Notes under the pieces: generated by a model
Databases searched by the model: none
The model's input: only the letters and a program-made list of their open reading frames with translations
What the model was told of the DNA's origin: nothing
In this document: positions 22,371-33,727 of the stretch, one piece after another
Layout of the letters: each line of letters opens with the position of its first letter
Numbering within the stretch: position 1 is the stretch's first letter
NCBI GenBank assembly: GCA_022749755.1
Contig: CM040448.1
Coordinates: 8,926,481 to 8,990,480 of the forward strand
Length of the DNA: 64,000 nt
Direction: 5' to 3'
Source: Azadirachta indica
Lineage: Eukaryota; Streptophyta; Magnoliopsida; Sapindales; Meliaceae
Position numbers and translations under genes: made by a program

Positions 22371-23515
22371 TCTTTATGAGGAACTAAATGCTTGTTCACA
22401 TAAAATGCTGCGCTAGCCTATTAAAAGTTAGATGGTCTAATGAGCTTGAGGTCCAATAGTTATTGGATTTTTGTTTGCATAGTTCTTGCTCATATGGCAT
22501 ACCTGAATGTAATGCTATTTGATAAGGCATGATCCTATTCTCTTTGTAAGGAAATAAGACAAAGTATTTTTCTCTGGACTAAGACTTATTAAGTACATTT
22601 GCACAACATTTTAATAGTTCTTTATATTAAGCCTCAAACATTTGGATTGGCAAAGTTTGAACTTAGGCCTGACTTTTGCCTTTATCACCCATCTCAAAGA
22701 CAAATTGTTGCTCAACCAAAGGAATCATAAAGTAATTGTGTAGGTAAGATTGATTGCAAATGTGGTTGCCACTGAGACAGATCTTTATACCAAACTATTA
22801 CAAGTACTCTTGGAATTAAAGTTTAAGTGTCAGTTTAAAAACATATTCACGTGCAAAGTAATATAGGTTATTGGAATCATCATCTAAGTTGTAGTGTGGC
22901 GCCTGTGTTTACTAAGGCTAGGTAGAGCCCTGTTGATTGTAGGACTTATCACTAGCGAAGAAATTCTTGCAAACCTATATTCTCCTAGATATTAAGACTA
23001 CAGACAACAATTTAGAATTATGGACAACTAGGGAATAGAAAGGAGTGAGAATCAAATTTCTAGTCTAGAGTTCTTGTCATGTAGCACCTCATTTGTCACA
23101 AATTTCTCAGCTTATGGGAGACCTTAATGCAATCCAATCCTTCTACGTAGATCCCTTGAACCTCTACAAGATTTATAACGTAAACACTTTCTTGTCTACC
23201 ATAAAATTTATAGTTCCTTCCAGACAACCTAAAGTAAAGTCTATATACAAGTCTTTTAAAGTCCTCGTACAATCAATTTTCTCTAGCTCTAAGAAACCTA
23301 TTTGCCAATTCTTTCATATATCGATATTCGTCGATACAAGAGTGAAGGCTATAGATAATGGAATCCATTTTGGTGTAATAAAAATTGGACTTGAACCACT
23401 ATTTCTTGGTGGTAAGAATGTCACTTGCTTTGTTGCCTTTTTGGATACTAGATAGTAAACTTTTCAAAAAGCTTTAAACTTTGTCCACTATGTTACTAGA
23501 GGAATATTTGAACAT
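22371..23515. other. Unassigned repeat-rich intergenic DNA
   Basis: No supported gene. A 120-codon frame at 23093-23455 shows no recognisable family, signal or repeat and is probably chance. The phrase AATGAGCTTGAGGTCCAAT resembles sequence in the centre of the neighbouring inverted repeat. Confidence 0.4.
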
Positions 23516-24236
23516 TTTAGAAAACAAAATCGTGATGGGCTGTGTGTTCAAAGTGAATAATATATGTGGTGAGTTAAACTTCTATAGTTAGTATAAAAGC
23601 CACTTTGTATGTTCTCTTGAGATATGAGAGCCACTTTGTATATCATTTTGAGCAATGGTAGAGCAAATTTTTGCGAGGATGTCGAGTCTTTAATGGGGGT
23701 GTATGTGATACTCTAAACAAATTTCACATTAACAAAGCACAAAAGAGATAACCGATATATAAGTCAATATGCTCTAATCCTCAATAAATGCATTTTGTGT
23801 TATAAAGCTTAAAAAGTAAAACTATCTTTGGGTATACAACCAGTCACAATTTTGTTTTTTAAGCTTTACAACCCCAAACACGTCTATTGGGAATTAGAGC
23901 ATGCTGACTTATATTCCCAATATCTTTCTCGTACTTTGTCGATGTAGGACTTTACCTAAAGTCTCACTATCCCTCAAGAAGACATGGTGAGTGACTCTGA
24001 TACTAATTGTAGCAACCTAGCGTGTTGAAGATATTGTCTGCTGAATTATCCCACTATCGCTCAAGAAGACATACAGAGTGATTCTGATACTAATTGTAAT
24101 AGTCAACGTTCCGAAAATATCATCCACTTTGAGTACACAGTTCAGACACATTTTAAATTGTCAAGTTTAAAAATAAAACCGTAACAGGACTGTGTGCCTA
24201 AAGTAGACAATATTTCTGTTAGGTTGGACTATTACA
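23516..24236. mobile_element. Rearranged cluster of TRIM-like LTR pieces
   Basis: This is the same family as at 19.35-19.91 kb but scrambled. At 23516-23592 is an inverted LTR start. At 23693-23703 a G-rich tract (AATGGGGGTG) precedes an LTR start TGTGATACTC (from 23704, plus orientation). At about 23826-23968 is an LTR in minus orientation. Two short interiors carry primer-site complements (GACTCTGATACTA at 23995 and GATTCTGATACTA at 24081). From 24095 to 24236 two LTR starts face each other (TGTAATAGTC ... GGACTATTACA). No coding sequence is present. Confidence 0.6.
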
Positions 24237-24420
24237 TATATAATAAAATCATTTTATGGTCTAAAATTTACATTTGAATATTAATATTCTCGATTTAAAA
24301 TTTTAAAAATTTTGTTTTAAGACAAAGCAAGAATTATTTATGAATTTGGCAAACATTAGAGGTAAAATATAATATAATCTAATAAATGGTTAAATCCTAT
24401 ATTTAGAAAATTTACTAAAC
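24237..24420. other. Short AT-rich spacer
   Basis: Nothing recognisable between the TRIM-like cluster and the next inverted-repeat element. Confidence 0.4.
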
Positions 24421-24773
24421 TATCCAAAATTTATAAGAATATTTTTAAAATCTCTTGTAATAATTTTTAATTTCAAAACTATTTAAGAAAAGGAATTAGG
24501 ATAATTATATCCCTCTTTATCAAAGTCAACAAGTGAATCTCAACAACTTTTCGTTGATCGATAAAGACTCATTATCATTTCTTTACCAATCAAGCGTAAG
24601 TCTTGATTGATCGAAACTTACGTCCGATGACCGATATTGAGTTTCGATTGAACGAGACTCGCTCACACCTTTTAATAAAGAAAGATAAAATTATCTAAAT
24701 TTTATTTTTAAGATAATTTTAAAATTAAAAATTACTGTTAGATATTTTAAAAATATTTTTCTAGTTTTGGATA
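24421..24773. mobile_element. MITE with about 105-bp terminal inverted repeats
   Basis: The left arm (TATCCAAAATTTATAAGAAT, then ATTTTTAAAAT, TAATTTTTAATTTCAAAACT, GATAATTATATC, CTTTATCAAA) is matched in order by the reverse complement of the right arm (TATCCAAAACTAGAAAAATA, ATTTTTAAAAT, TAATTTTTAATTTTAAAATT, GATAATTTTATC, CTTTATTAAA). Between them about 140 bp contain smaller inverted motifs around TTGATCGATAAAGACTC. There is no coding capacity. It lies about 460 bp upstream of the ATG3 start, so it may affect that promoter. The superfamily is undetermined because no clear target duplication is visible. Confidence 0.75.
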
Positions 24774-25233
24774 ATCTGATCAATATCACTAGATCTCTTG
24801 CCTTTTGTGTCAAGCTTTGGAGAATCAAATTAAATAATAATATTTGAATCACTAAATTTTATTTATTTTTAAGGAAATACATAGTTTTTCTAATTATTTA
24901 AATATATCCCTAAGCTGGCAATGTCTAAAACCACCTTTAATTTCAAACACCACCTTACGTATTATGGTGCTTAAATTTGATCATGTAGGGATAATTTAGT
25001 AAGTTTGGTAGGACTTAGAGCTAATTTGATACGATTAATGAACTATATCTTTATACCATAATTATGAAAAGTAATTACAAGCCAATGGGGTTAAAATAAA
25101 AATTATCAGAACCTGAAACCTTTCCGAGCTAATGCGAAACAGCAGTTCTCCCCTCGTCTCTGCAATAATTAGGGTTTTCTCTCGTCACTAATTTCTGCAA
25201 ATCAATTTCAAAATTTTACGATAACACAAATCC

Positions 25234-28200
25234 ATGGAACTGCAACAGAAATTCTACGGGATATTCAAGGGAACTGTTGAGAAGATCACCAGTCCACGGA
25301 CCGTCTCAGCCTTTAAAGAAAAAGGCGTTCTCAGCGTAAGCGAATTCGTTCTCGCTGGCGACAATCTCGTCTCAAAATGCCCCACCTGGTCCTGGTATTC
25401 TTAATTTTAATCATTTAATTTGTGTATTATCACAAATAAATAGTTGCTAGTTTCAATTTTCAATTTTTTTAGGGAATCGGGCGAACCGAGCAAGAGGAAG
25501 TCTTATTTACCTGTGGATAAACAGTTCTTGATTACTAGAAACGGTAAATGAAATCGATATTTTCTATTTTCTTGGTTGCTTCACTTTCAGATTTTAAACT
25601 GATAATTGTGACAAAAGAAATTCGTACGCCTTGTTATGTTTCTTTCTTTTTAATTAATTTAGGTTGGAGTTAGTGTTTAAGTTAATAACAGATAGAGAAA
25701 GTTGTTTGTAGTTCCATGTCTACGGAGAGTTGCATCAGTTGAGGAAGAGTACGAAGGTGCGGGAGGTGAAGTTTTGGTTGACAATGAAGATAATGACGGT
25801 TGGCTGGCAACTCATGGGAAACCAAAAGGTATAGTATAACTAGATTAAGTCATTGACGTTAAATTTGAATGTAGCAGCTAAATGTGGATGAATCTGCGAG
25901 TTCAAATGAAAGAAACTATTGACAAACATTTTTTCTGTTTGGAGAGTGATTAATGATTTTAGAATTTTTTGTTTCTGATCTTGAACATCAATCGTGTGCA
26001 ATTATTGATTTTGGAATTGCTAAAATGGCTATTCCTATATTTGCATCCCTAGTTTCCCTATGATAGTTCAAGTCATTTATTGTAATCAAATCATTTATTG
26101 TAATGTTTATATTCAATCAACCATATGGTTGGAAAATATTGAATAAATTTTGTGGATTTTGTTTCTACTAAATTAAGGCAATAATTTTATGTGCAAAAAT
26201 TTACATATGATACTGTTAGATATGGTATGTTTTTAATTTATCTAACCCATTTGACTCTCTTTCATTTTTTCTTTAGACAAATCTGATGAGGATGAGAACT
26301 TGCCCTCCATGGAAGGTCTAGAAATAAGCAAGAAAAATAATGTTCAGTCAATTTCTGCCTACTTTGGGGGTCAGGAGGAGGACGAGGAAGATATTCCGGA
26401 TATGGCAGAATATGAAGAACCTGACAGTGTAATTGATCCTGTATGTGGTTACTCTTTCTTATGCTGTTGTTGTGGGTACCTTATTTGTAATAATGCTTTA
26501 ATGATACTATATATTTATTATGCTTGCTAGTTCTAGAGTGGTTTATGTAAAAATGAAGTAATAGATTCGTTGTTTTGCACATGAAAAATCCCAGTTTGTT
26601 ATACTGGATCTCATGGAATTATTTTGTTGATTCCTCTTGTTTTTGGTTGTCCTCTATGTTTGATTTGCATATGATATATCTGATTACTGGGCATTCATCT
26701 TAGGAAACCTCTTTGCCAGCTTACTCATTAGTTTTGTCAAGAGACCCTTCTAGCTTTACTTGATTATGTTGGATAGAAATGTCCAGACCTTTGGAACCAT
26801 TGGAGTCTCAAGTTTATCGCAACCAGGATAACCTTGCACATGGGCCACTGCAAGGAGACACTTCTTAGCAAAGTCCAAATCACAATGATCAAACAAGCAA
26901 ATCTACATTAAACACTTTGTACCAAGTGCTTTCCCTGCAGTAATCTGACTTTGATTTTAAATATCCAAAGAGTAGTTGTGAACATTTTAATTTTGATGAG
27001 GTAGCTTCAGAGGTCCAAATGTTGATGAACGTGCTTAGATTATTTGATGAAATAACTGAAAACCTTTTCTTTCTATTATTCATGCAGGCAACACTTCAGT
27101 CTACATATCTAGTGGCTCATGAACCTGATGATGATAACATTCTCCGAACTCGTACTTACGATGTCAGCATCACGTAAGATGAATATTGCTTGTAAACCTT
27201 TTGAACCATCCTCTACGTGATAATAAATTGTGACATTGTTTGCTAAGGCTTATATGTGTAAGGGATTTGGCACAAATGAGAGCTTGAAATCTTTCTCTCT
27301 ATGATAAGCCTACCTTAATTATAGGAAGGAACAAGAATACTGATAATTTTGTGATCTGCAGTGTCATTAATTATTTTCAAGTGCATAGGTCCTAGTTATT
27401 TTACTGCTTCTATAGGATATTGGCCTCATTTTGCTCCAAAACTGTAACCTTTGATTTTAAGAAATTCAATGTCCAATTGTTGGCAAGGACTCCTCAGTCC
27501 TACATATTATAAGCTGTTTAAAAGATTTCGCTTTTCTCATTTTGCTCTTACATATTGGCATCAATTCAATTTGTATAAATGAGTGTGCAGTGGTAATACT
27601 TTTCTAATGGCTTTTACATGTGCACATCTGTTGTAATTTTTTGGAATTTTTAAACTGTTGTGATGTGATAGTACTTCCTCTATTTTCAGGTATGATAAAT
27701 ATTATCAAACTCCCCGTGTCTGGCTTACTGGATATGATGAGGTTTGTTAATGCAGTTAACACATTTGCAATGGTTTTTATATGTCGTATTATTATAGCTT
27801 AAGGCTAATATACAGCCAAGGGGCTATTTTGTTAAATTTTCCATATATATGGTGGTTAATATATGGGTATGCCTCGTTATTCTAGTTACACAAGCAATAT
27901 GTTCTCATATATTCCTCGAGAAAATCTAACCTATAGCATAATAGATTTCTTCGGCACCTAAATTTTTCGAGAAAAAAATAGAAATACAGAAAAAAGGTTC
28001 CTACTGCCAGTTTCATCTAGTTGTTTATGGTATGTCATCATGCATTCTTCATACTTCATGTTGTGCACTTGTGTCCCAGCTGTAATCCATTATATCATGA
28101 GTTGTGCTGTTACATCACTTAATCCTATTTAAGTTGGTTCAAAACATCTGAATTTATTGTTGGGGATATTGTATTGGAGTTATCTGCCTTTTCATTTCTG

Positions 28201-30130
28201 GTGCAGTTTTTGAGCTAATTGTATTAACTTGGTTGAGTATTTTGTGTTTCACAGTCGAGGATGCTTCTGCAACCTGAACTTGTTCTTGAAGATGTTAGTC
28301 AAGACCATGCTCGCAAAACGGTGAGAGAGGAGTTCTTTATGTCCTAAGTGATTCTCTTTGAGCCTTTGAATTTTCAACTTTAGTTTTCTTATTGTGGTTT
28401 GGTGACTTTTTTTCTTTGGTAAATTGAAAATCTATTATTAATAAGTATTGACAGAGGATCCTAGAACAGTGGGTTCTGTTTAATCTTTCCGCACACTCGA
28501 AAGCATTTTGTATGTCTCTAGATGATGGTATATGAGAATGCTGCTGCAATCTGTTGCTTGATCAAGGATGGAAATCCATCTGAAGTCACTCAGAATTTGA
28601 GAAATAATATAGAATCAATTTACTGCTTCCTTAAATATTTTTTTGTGAAAATCTCAGATTAGGTCTAATGAACAGCTTGATTTGTCAATACTCAAGATAG
28701 ACTGTACTGAAATAAAAATTTCGCACATCAAACTTGTTCTTTATCTTATATAATTTCTTAATCTGTGACACAAACTTCTTGTGCTTGGAATCAAACTTGT
28801 TACATGCTGGTTGCACCTCAGAATTGTCATTTATTTAAATATGATTGCTTGATTTTCCAATGCATCAACTGGGAGCTGAAACCACCTTTTTTCCTACTAT
28901 ATGGAATTACCTATTGATGAAATCTTAGGGATTAACACTCCAGCAGAGGTACTTAAACTTGGTTGTTTCTTTTTTGAAATTCGGGAAATATAGAGTTATA
29001 ATTTTGGATTTCAGAATGTGGATCATTGGTTAACAAAGCAACTAGTCAACCTCCTCTATTTCTTTCTATCTCTAGCATTGGTTGTTTGGGATCTTTATTG
29101 TTCATTTATTTTTTCTTTTTGCTAATTGCTTTCTTTTGTCTTCATTAAAATTTCTCAATTACTAAATTACTTTTATACAGGTAACTATTGAAGACCACCC
29201 TCACTTACCTGGGAAGCATGCATCTATACATCCTTGTCGACATGGTGCTGTAATGAAGAAAATTATTGATGTTTTAGTGTCACGTGGTGTGGAGCCTGAA
29301 GTTGACAAGTAATATATTTTTCCCTCTCATCAATTATGTGAAAATTGATAAATGACTCATCCACACATATATTAACGTAACTAACTACTTTAGAAATACT
29401 CTATTCTATCAATTTGATCTTACGAGATGGGTCCATACACCCATGCTGGCATGGGGCAGTGATTAAGAAAATTATTGCTTGTTTCTTTTTGGCCTCTTCA
29501 TTTAAATGAAAATTGAGATATGACTTAGCCATGCCTTTCGTAGCATCATGCTGCCAATGTAAATAAACTACTTTGCTATTCAAATAGTCAGAAATCAAAA
29601 TAAAAATTTGAATATGTATTATTGTTGTTCCAAACAATGAGAAAGCATAATTATGCTGATGTCAGATTGCTAAGAAACTGCCAGTCATGCAGAATAGTTT
29701 TACTGTTCATAACCTAATAATTCAAGCAGCATAAAAATTCTAGCATTAAGGTTTTGAAGAAACTAAAAGGAGTGATCATAAATAATGGTTTGGAATTGTG
29801 TCACTTCCACTACTTTTGAAAGGTGTAAGAGTAGAACCACAAAGCTAAGGCTAAACCTTTGCCGATTGATTCTCTCTCTCTGTCTTTTTTCTAATTCTTT
29901 TTCTTTGAAGACTGCTAAATTTTTGCCAGATAATGGAAGCTAGTTTCAGCTTATATTTTCTCTGTTTTTCGAAGTGTAGAGCTTATCTTTTGGTAATTGT
30001 TTTACATATTGTACTTAATTTCTTAATTTGTAGGTACCTTTTTCTATTCTTGAAATTTGTGGCCTCTGTTATCCCAACCATTGAATATGATTACACCATG
30101 GACTTTGATCTTGGTGGCTCAAGCAATTGA
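25234..30130 (+). CDS. ATG3: Autophagy-related protein 3 (E2-like ATG8-conjugating enzyme)
   Basis: ATG3 transfers ATG8 from ATG7 to phosphatidylethanolamine during autophagosome formation in the cytosol and on the phagophore. Nine coding exons join in frame: 25234-25394, 25473-25543, 25712-25828, 26277-26440, 27088-27173, 27690-27741, 28255-28320, 29181-29308, 30034-30130. They give 942 nt and 313 aa, the usual plant length, with GT-AG introns throughout. The N-terminus [19 protein letters not shown] and CPTWSWESG are family hallmarks. An acidic flexible insert (about 120-170, [20 protein letters not shown]) follows. The E2 core has [17 protein letters not shown] and the catalytic [11 protein letters not shown], with Cys at about 258. 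The C-terminus [24 protein letters not shown] block is intact. The start is the ATG giving [16 protein letters not shown]; the family often begins MVLSQK, a minor difference. A degenerate copy of exon 8 lies in intron 8. Confidence 0.97.
29417..29545 (+). pseudogene. Degenerate duplicate of ATG3 exon 8 within intron 8
   Basis: About 209 bp downstream of the real catalytic motif, the plus strand encodes [17 protein letters not shown], clearly a copy of exon 8's [17 protein letters not shown] with Arg-to-Trp and Met-to-Ile changes. The last part of the exon is missing. The following intron bases also resemble those after exon 8 (GTGAAAATTGATAAATGACT versus ATGAAAATTGAGATATGACT, then AACTACTTT in both). 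The copy therefore covers exon plus downstream intron, as expected of a local tandem duplication. It has no obvious flanking splice sites and should be skipped. Confidence 0.8.
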
Positions 30131-31000
30131 CAAGAGGTAATTAGACTCTACTCTGTTCTTGCTCCAAACATGACTCAAACTACTGATGAGTTTTGTTTAT
30201 ATTTAAGAAACATATGTTTGCCATCACTTATAAATGTTCTCAGTTAGCATGAAGCTTCTACAATTTTTTTCCGTGATACAATAGCAGGCATATATGTTCT
30301 GGGAAATATATGGACCCTGTCTTATTGCCTCTGGCAATTGGCTAAACAAAATTTTAATGGTGTTTCTCGACCTTCCTACTATCGTGTTGCATAAAACTTA
30401 GGACACCCTGCCGCCACATGTAGACATTTTTCTTTTGAGTTGATACCATATTTATTCCCTTAGATTACTTCCGCCTTATTCCTTCTGCTAATTTAAGTAT
30501 GCATTTTTGTACTGCTTACTCTTCCCTTAGATTGCAATTTCAAGATTCAGATAGTTCCCAATAATTAGTCTTTGTCTATGAATTATACAAGAACACTAAA
30601 CCTTTTGCGTACCAAGCTGATTTTGGAATTGCCACATCTATCTCAGCGCTGCATTGAAGCGTTCCCCTAGAAATTGCTGGGACGATGATTTCACAAGTAT
30701 ACATGTCTTAGTTTTGGGGAGTTTAACTCATTCTTTTTCTCCTCTTGCACAAGGGCAGATGGAAGCCGCAAATTTCAAGCGAACTGAAGCAGCATCATCT
30801 GGAATATTCTCAACCAATCTGGTGCACATCACCCTTTCCTTCTTCTGTATATAACATCCAAACAAGACTTCCACGGAAAATCACCTGGAAGCAATCCATA
30901 CTTGTGATTTGTTATGTAACTATCTTCGTACAGTTGTCTATTCTCTTTAAACGTTCATTTCTCTGTCCTTGAGTGGCATAAACTAGTTATGCTGGAATGT
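30131..31000 (+). other. Probable ATG3 3' untranslated region
   Basis: After the stop comes CAAGAG followed by GTAATT, a possible donor. A GGGCAG acceptor before ATGGAAGCCGCAAATTTC at 30759 could begin a non-coding last exon. The short frames here (66 and 75 codons) have no family signature. The intron model is inference and needs transcript data. Confidence 0.4.
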
Positions 31001-33727
31001 GGATAGATTGTTAGCACATGACAAAAATTAAAAGTTATGTTGCAGATAGTCCTTTGTTGAAGTTGTTATGTTACCAAACTAATAGAATGATGGATTAATG
31101 AATTATCAACGAATACAAGATTTACATGTATTCAAATGTCAAACATAATAAATATCAAGTTACGATGGTTATAATTTTGTGAATTTTTGTTTTTATTTTT
31201 AGGGTTATTGTTGTATATCTTTTTGGGTTTTGGAGAAACAATAAATATTTTTTGGGTTTTAGGAAGTACTTTTTGTTGGGAGTTAATTTAAGTATGTACT
31301 ATTTATCCTTAAATATACGTTAATTAAGAAAATAGGATACATATTTTTCATAATTATTAATTAAGCCTTATTATTTTCAACATGTTATACTGGAGATTAC
31401 AATGTTTAACTTAAAAAAAATATTTTATTTTATAATTTAAAAAAAATTTTAAACAATATAATTTATTTTAATTTGTATGGTAAAATGTTGGTAACTAATT
31501 TTTTTATTTTCTTAGTAGTAATTTAGTATGTAATGATCATAAGAAATTTTTTTAAAAAAATGTGAATTTTATTTTCAATGACACAATAGTAAATTTAAGT
31601 TGTATATTATAATTTATTACTCTTTTTTATCACAAAATAATTATTTAGATTTGTCCTAACTCTTATTAACATGTGAAGTTAGATAAAGCATATTCTTACA
31701 TATGCCTCTGGACTTATGGAAAAAAAAAACTAGATTTTTTTTCTAAATTAAAAGACTAACAATAAGTTGAAAAAAATCTAAATAATTATTTTGAGAGAAA
31801 ATATGGGTTAGGGCATTTATGAAGCATGAAAACAAAAGAAAATTTTTAGATAAAATAAAATTAATAAATTATAATGTGTGAATTAAAATTCAGTATTGTG
31901 TTAATAAAATGAATAATTAAATTAGTTTTATATTCTTATTTAATAGTTTATTTTAATTTTGATTGAAAATTTTTAAAAGAGAATTTTGATTATCTTTATT
32001 GTAATAAATATTTATGCATTTATAATTTTTTTATTTATATTAGTTATATATTTAATAATATCTTTAAGAAAATACAATGGAATAATATAATTTTAAAAAT
32101 ATTATATGTATTTTATTTAAAATTTGTTATAATCATTATATACATAAATTATTATCAAGAAAGTTAAAAAAAAAAAGAAGGATTTACAATATTTTAGTAT
32201 ATAAATTGGTCTAAATTTATTATTAATATTTTAATTTAAATAAATGATATTTTTAATTTTTTTGAATAATAAAATAAAACAAACCTTTTAAATTTAAATT
32301 TTTTATATATTAAAAATAATAGGACTAAATTGTTAATTATGAAAAAATTATTTTTTGTTTTGTTGTTTCACTTAAATTGATGGACTAAAACGATAATATC
32401 TTGACGTACTAAACTCACAAAAGTTAATTACAAGATTTTTTTTATTTTTTTAAAATTTAAAAGTATCTTGCACACTCAAAATTTCAAGGATATTTGTTGT
32501 TTATTTAAAAGTAAGGGGTATATTACAAGATTTCTTATTTTTAATATAATTCTTTTAGTAATAAATGATTACAAATTTTATAATTTTTGCATTTTTTATT
32601 TTCTAAATTATATTTTTACAACTTTTATTGCCAAATTATAAAATCATAAATTATAAATAATCAAGGGAGGAAAGTTCTCTTCCTTCTGTTGCATATTCGT
32701 CCCTTTTCTATTCATCCTCACTATTTCAATTATATTTTAAAGTTTAGTCTGCTGTAATATCTCAACTTCAATAAAACTTGTATTTTATATTTATTCAATA
32801 TTTTTATTCATATTTATCTAATATCTTCTTAAAGATAAAAAGAAAATAGAAAACATATTTTAATTTACTTGAATTTGCTAAATGGTCGTGAATAAAATGA
32901 TTTAAATAAATAAATTCGGTGAGAAAATCACACCGAAGACGTTGACTCTAATAGTCTAATCTGTCACACACAAGTTGTTTGAACAGAGAACGACTTGTCT
33001 TCCAATTTCATAGCTTGGATGACTTGTCGTCACTTATTTGAAAATTAAGACGACTTGTCTTCTCATATTATTAAAAAAATGGATAAAAAGCTCGACAAGT
33101 TGCAGAAGAGAATATTTGTGCAAAATTCTATATGCTTGAAAATGCATTAATGGCGACTCTACAATGTTTTGTTCGCGCATTATCCGTTAACCCGGAATTC
33201 CATTTCGTGCAAACAGAGTCTGAGCAATCATCTCTCCCTGTAAGCACATTTAATTGATATTGCTCTCATTTTTATGATTTTCTTTGAAGTTAATAATATT
33301 AGATTCAACCTTTTTGTAATTTGTTTCCTGTTTATATGATATCATTGTATTATACTACTTGTTTAGGCTTTGTTTCTTTCAGTGAAATTTAAATTGAAAA
33401 TTTCATGCTAGGGCTGGTCCTCATTTGAGATTTTAGGACAGATGGGTAGCTGTATAGTGAGGTTATTGGTGGGAAAAGTTTTTTCCTGATGTAAGTTTAG
33501 AACAGTTTAATGAGGTAAAAACATGTTTTTTGTCACAAGGACAAATTCAAAACCGAACCTAAAAGAAGCCATTGACAGGTAGTCTATAATGAAGCCATCT
33601 TCAAAGGGCTTTAATGCTCTGTTGCTCTAATAATAAAGACTAAGCTAGGTTATAGAAGATTATATATTGCAGGAATGGGGTTAAAGAAAACCGCAGAAGA
33701 CAAGAAAGAGCTAATAGAACTGGCTCT
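31001..33727. other. Intergenic AT-rich DNA between ATG3 and the ABC transporter
   Basis: The two genes converge here. No further gene is recognised. The interval contains copy 2 of the dispersed repeat, an inverted partner of its end near 31500-31560, three copies of a CGACTTGTCT-like motif near 33.0 kb, and the likely transporter 3' untranslated region just below 33727. Confidence 0.5.
31835..32165 (-). repeat. Dispersed repeat, copy 2 (inverted partner at 15.1-15.4 kb)
   Basis: Its reverse complement follows copy 1 block by block, including TTTATGTATATAATGATTAT, CATTGTATTTTCTTAAAG and CTATTAAATAAGAATATAAA. The end GATAATAATTTA-like sequence (about 32100-32165) also pairs with TAGTAGTAATTTAGTATGTA at 31513-31532 as an imperfect inverted repeat. 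The complete element may therefore span about 31500-32165 with terminal inverted repeats. Confidence 0.65.

Noticed and set aside
23093..23455. Open frame of 120 codons in the repeat mosaic
   Set aside because: No recognisable family motif, signal peptide or repeat, no promoter or splice context, and it lies in decayed repeat DNA. Most likely chance.
26300..26530. Open frame of 76 codons with an acidic start
   Set aside because: The first part is ATG3 exon 4. The tail (from VCGYSFL) is intron read-through.
29401..29637. Minus-strand frame of 78 codons in ATG3 intron 8
   Set aside because: It is the antisense of the decayed exon-8 copy and following intron, with no family signature.
30654..30972. 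Two overlapping small frames after ATG3
   Set aside because: No homology visible. Better explained as 3' untranslated sequence.
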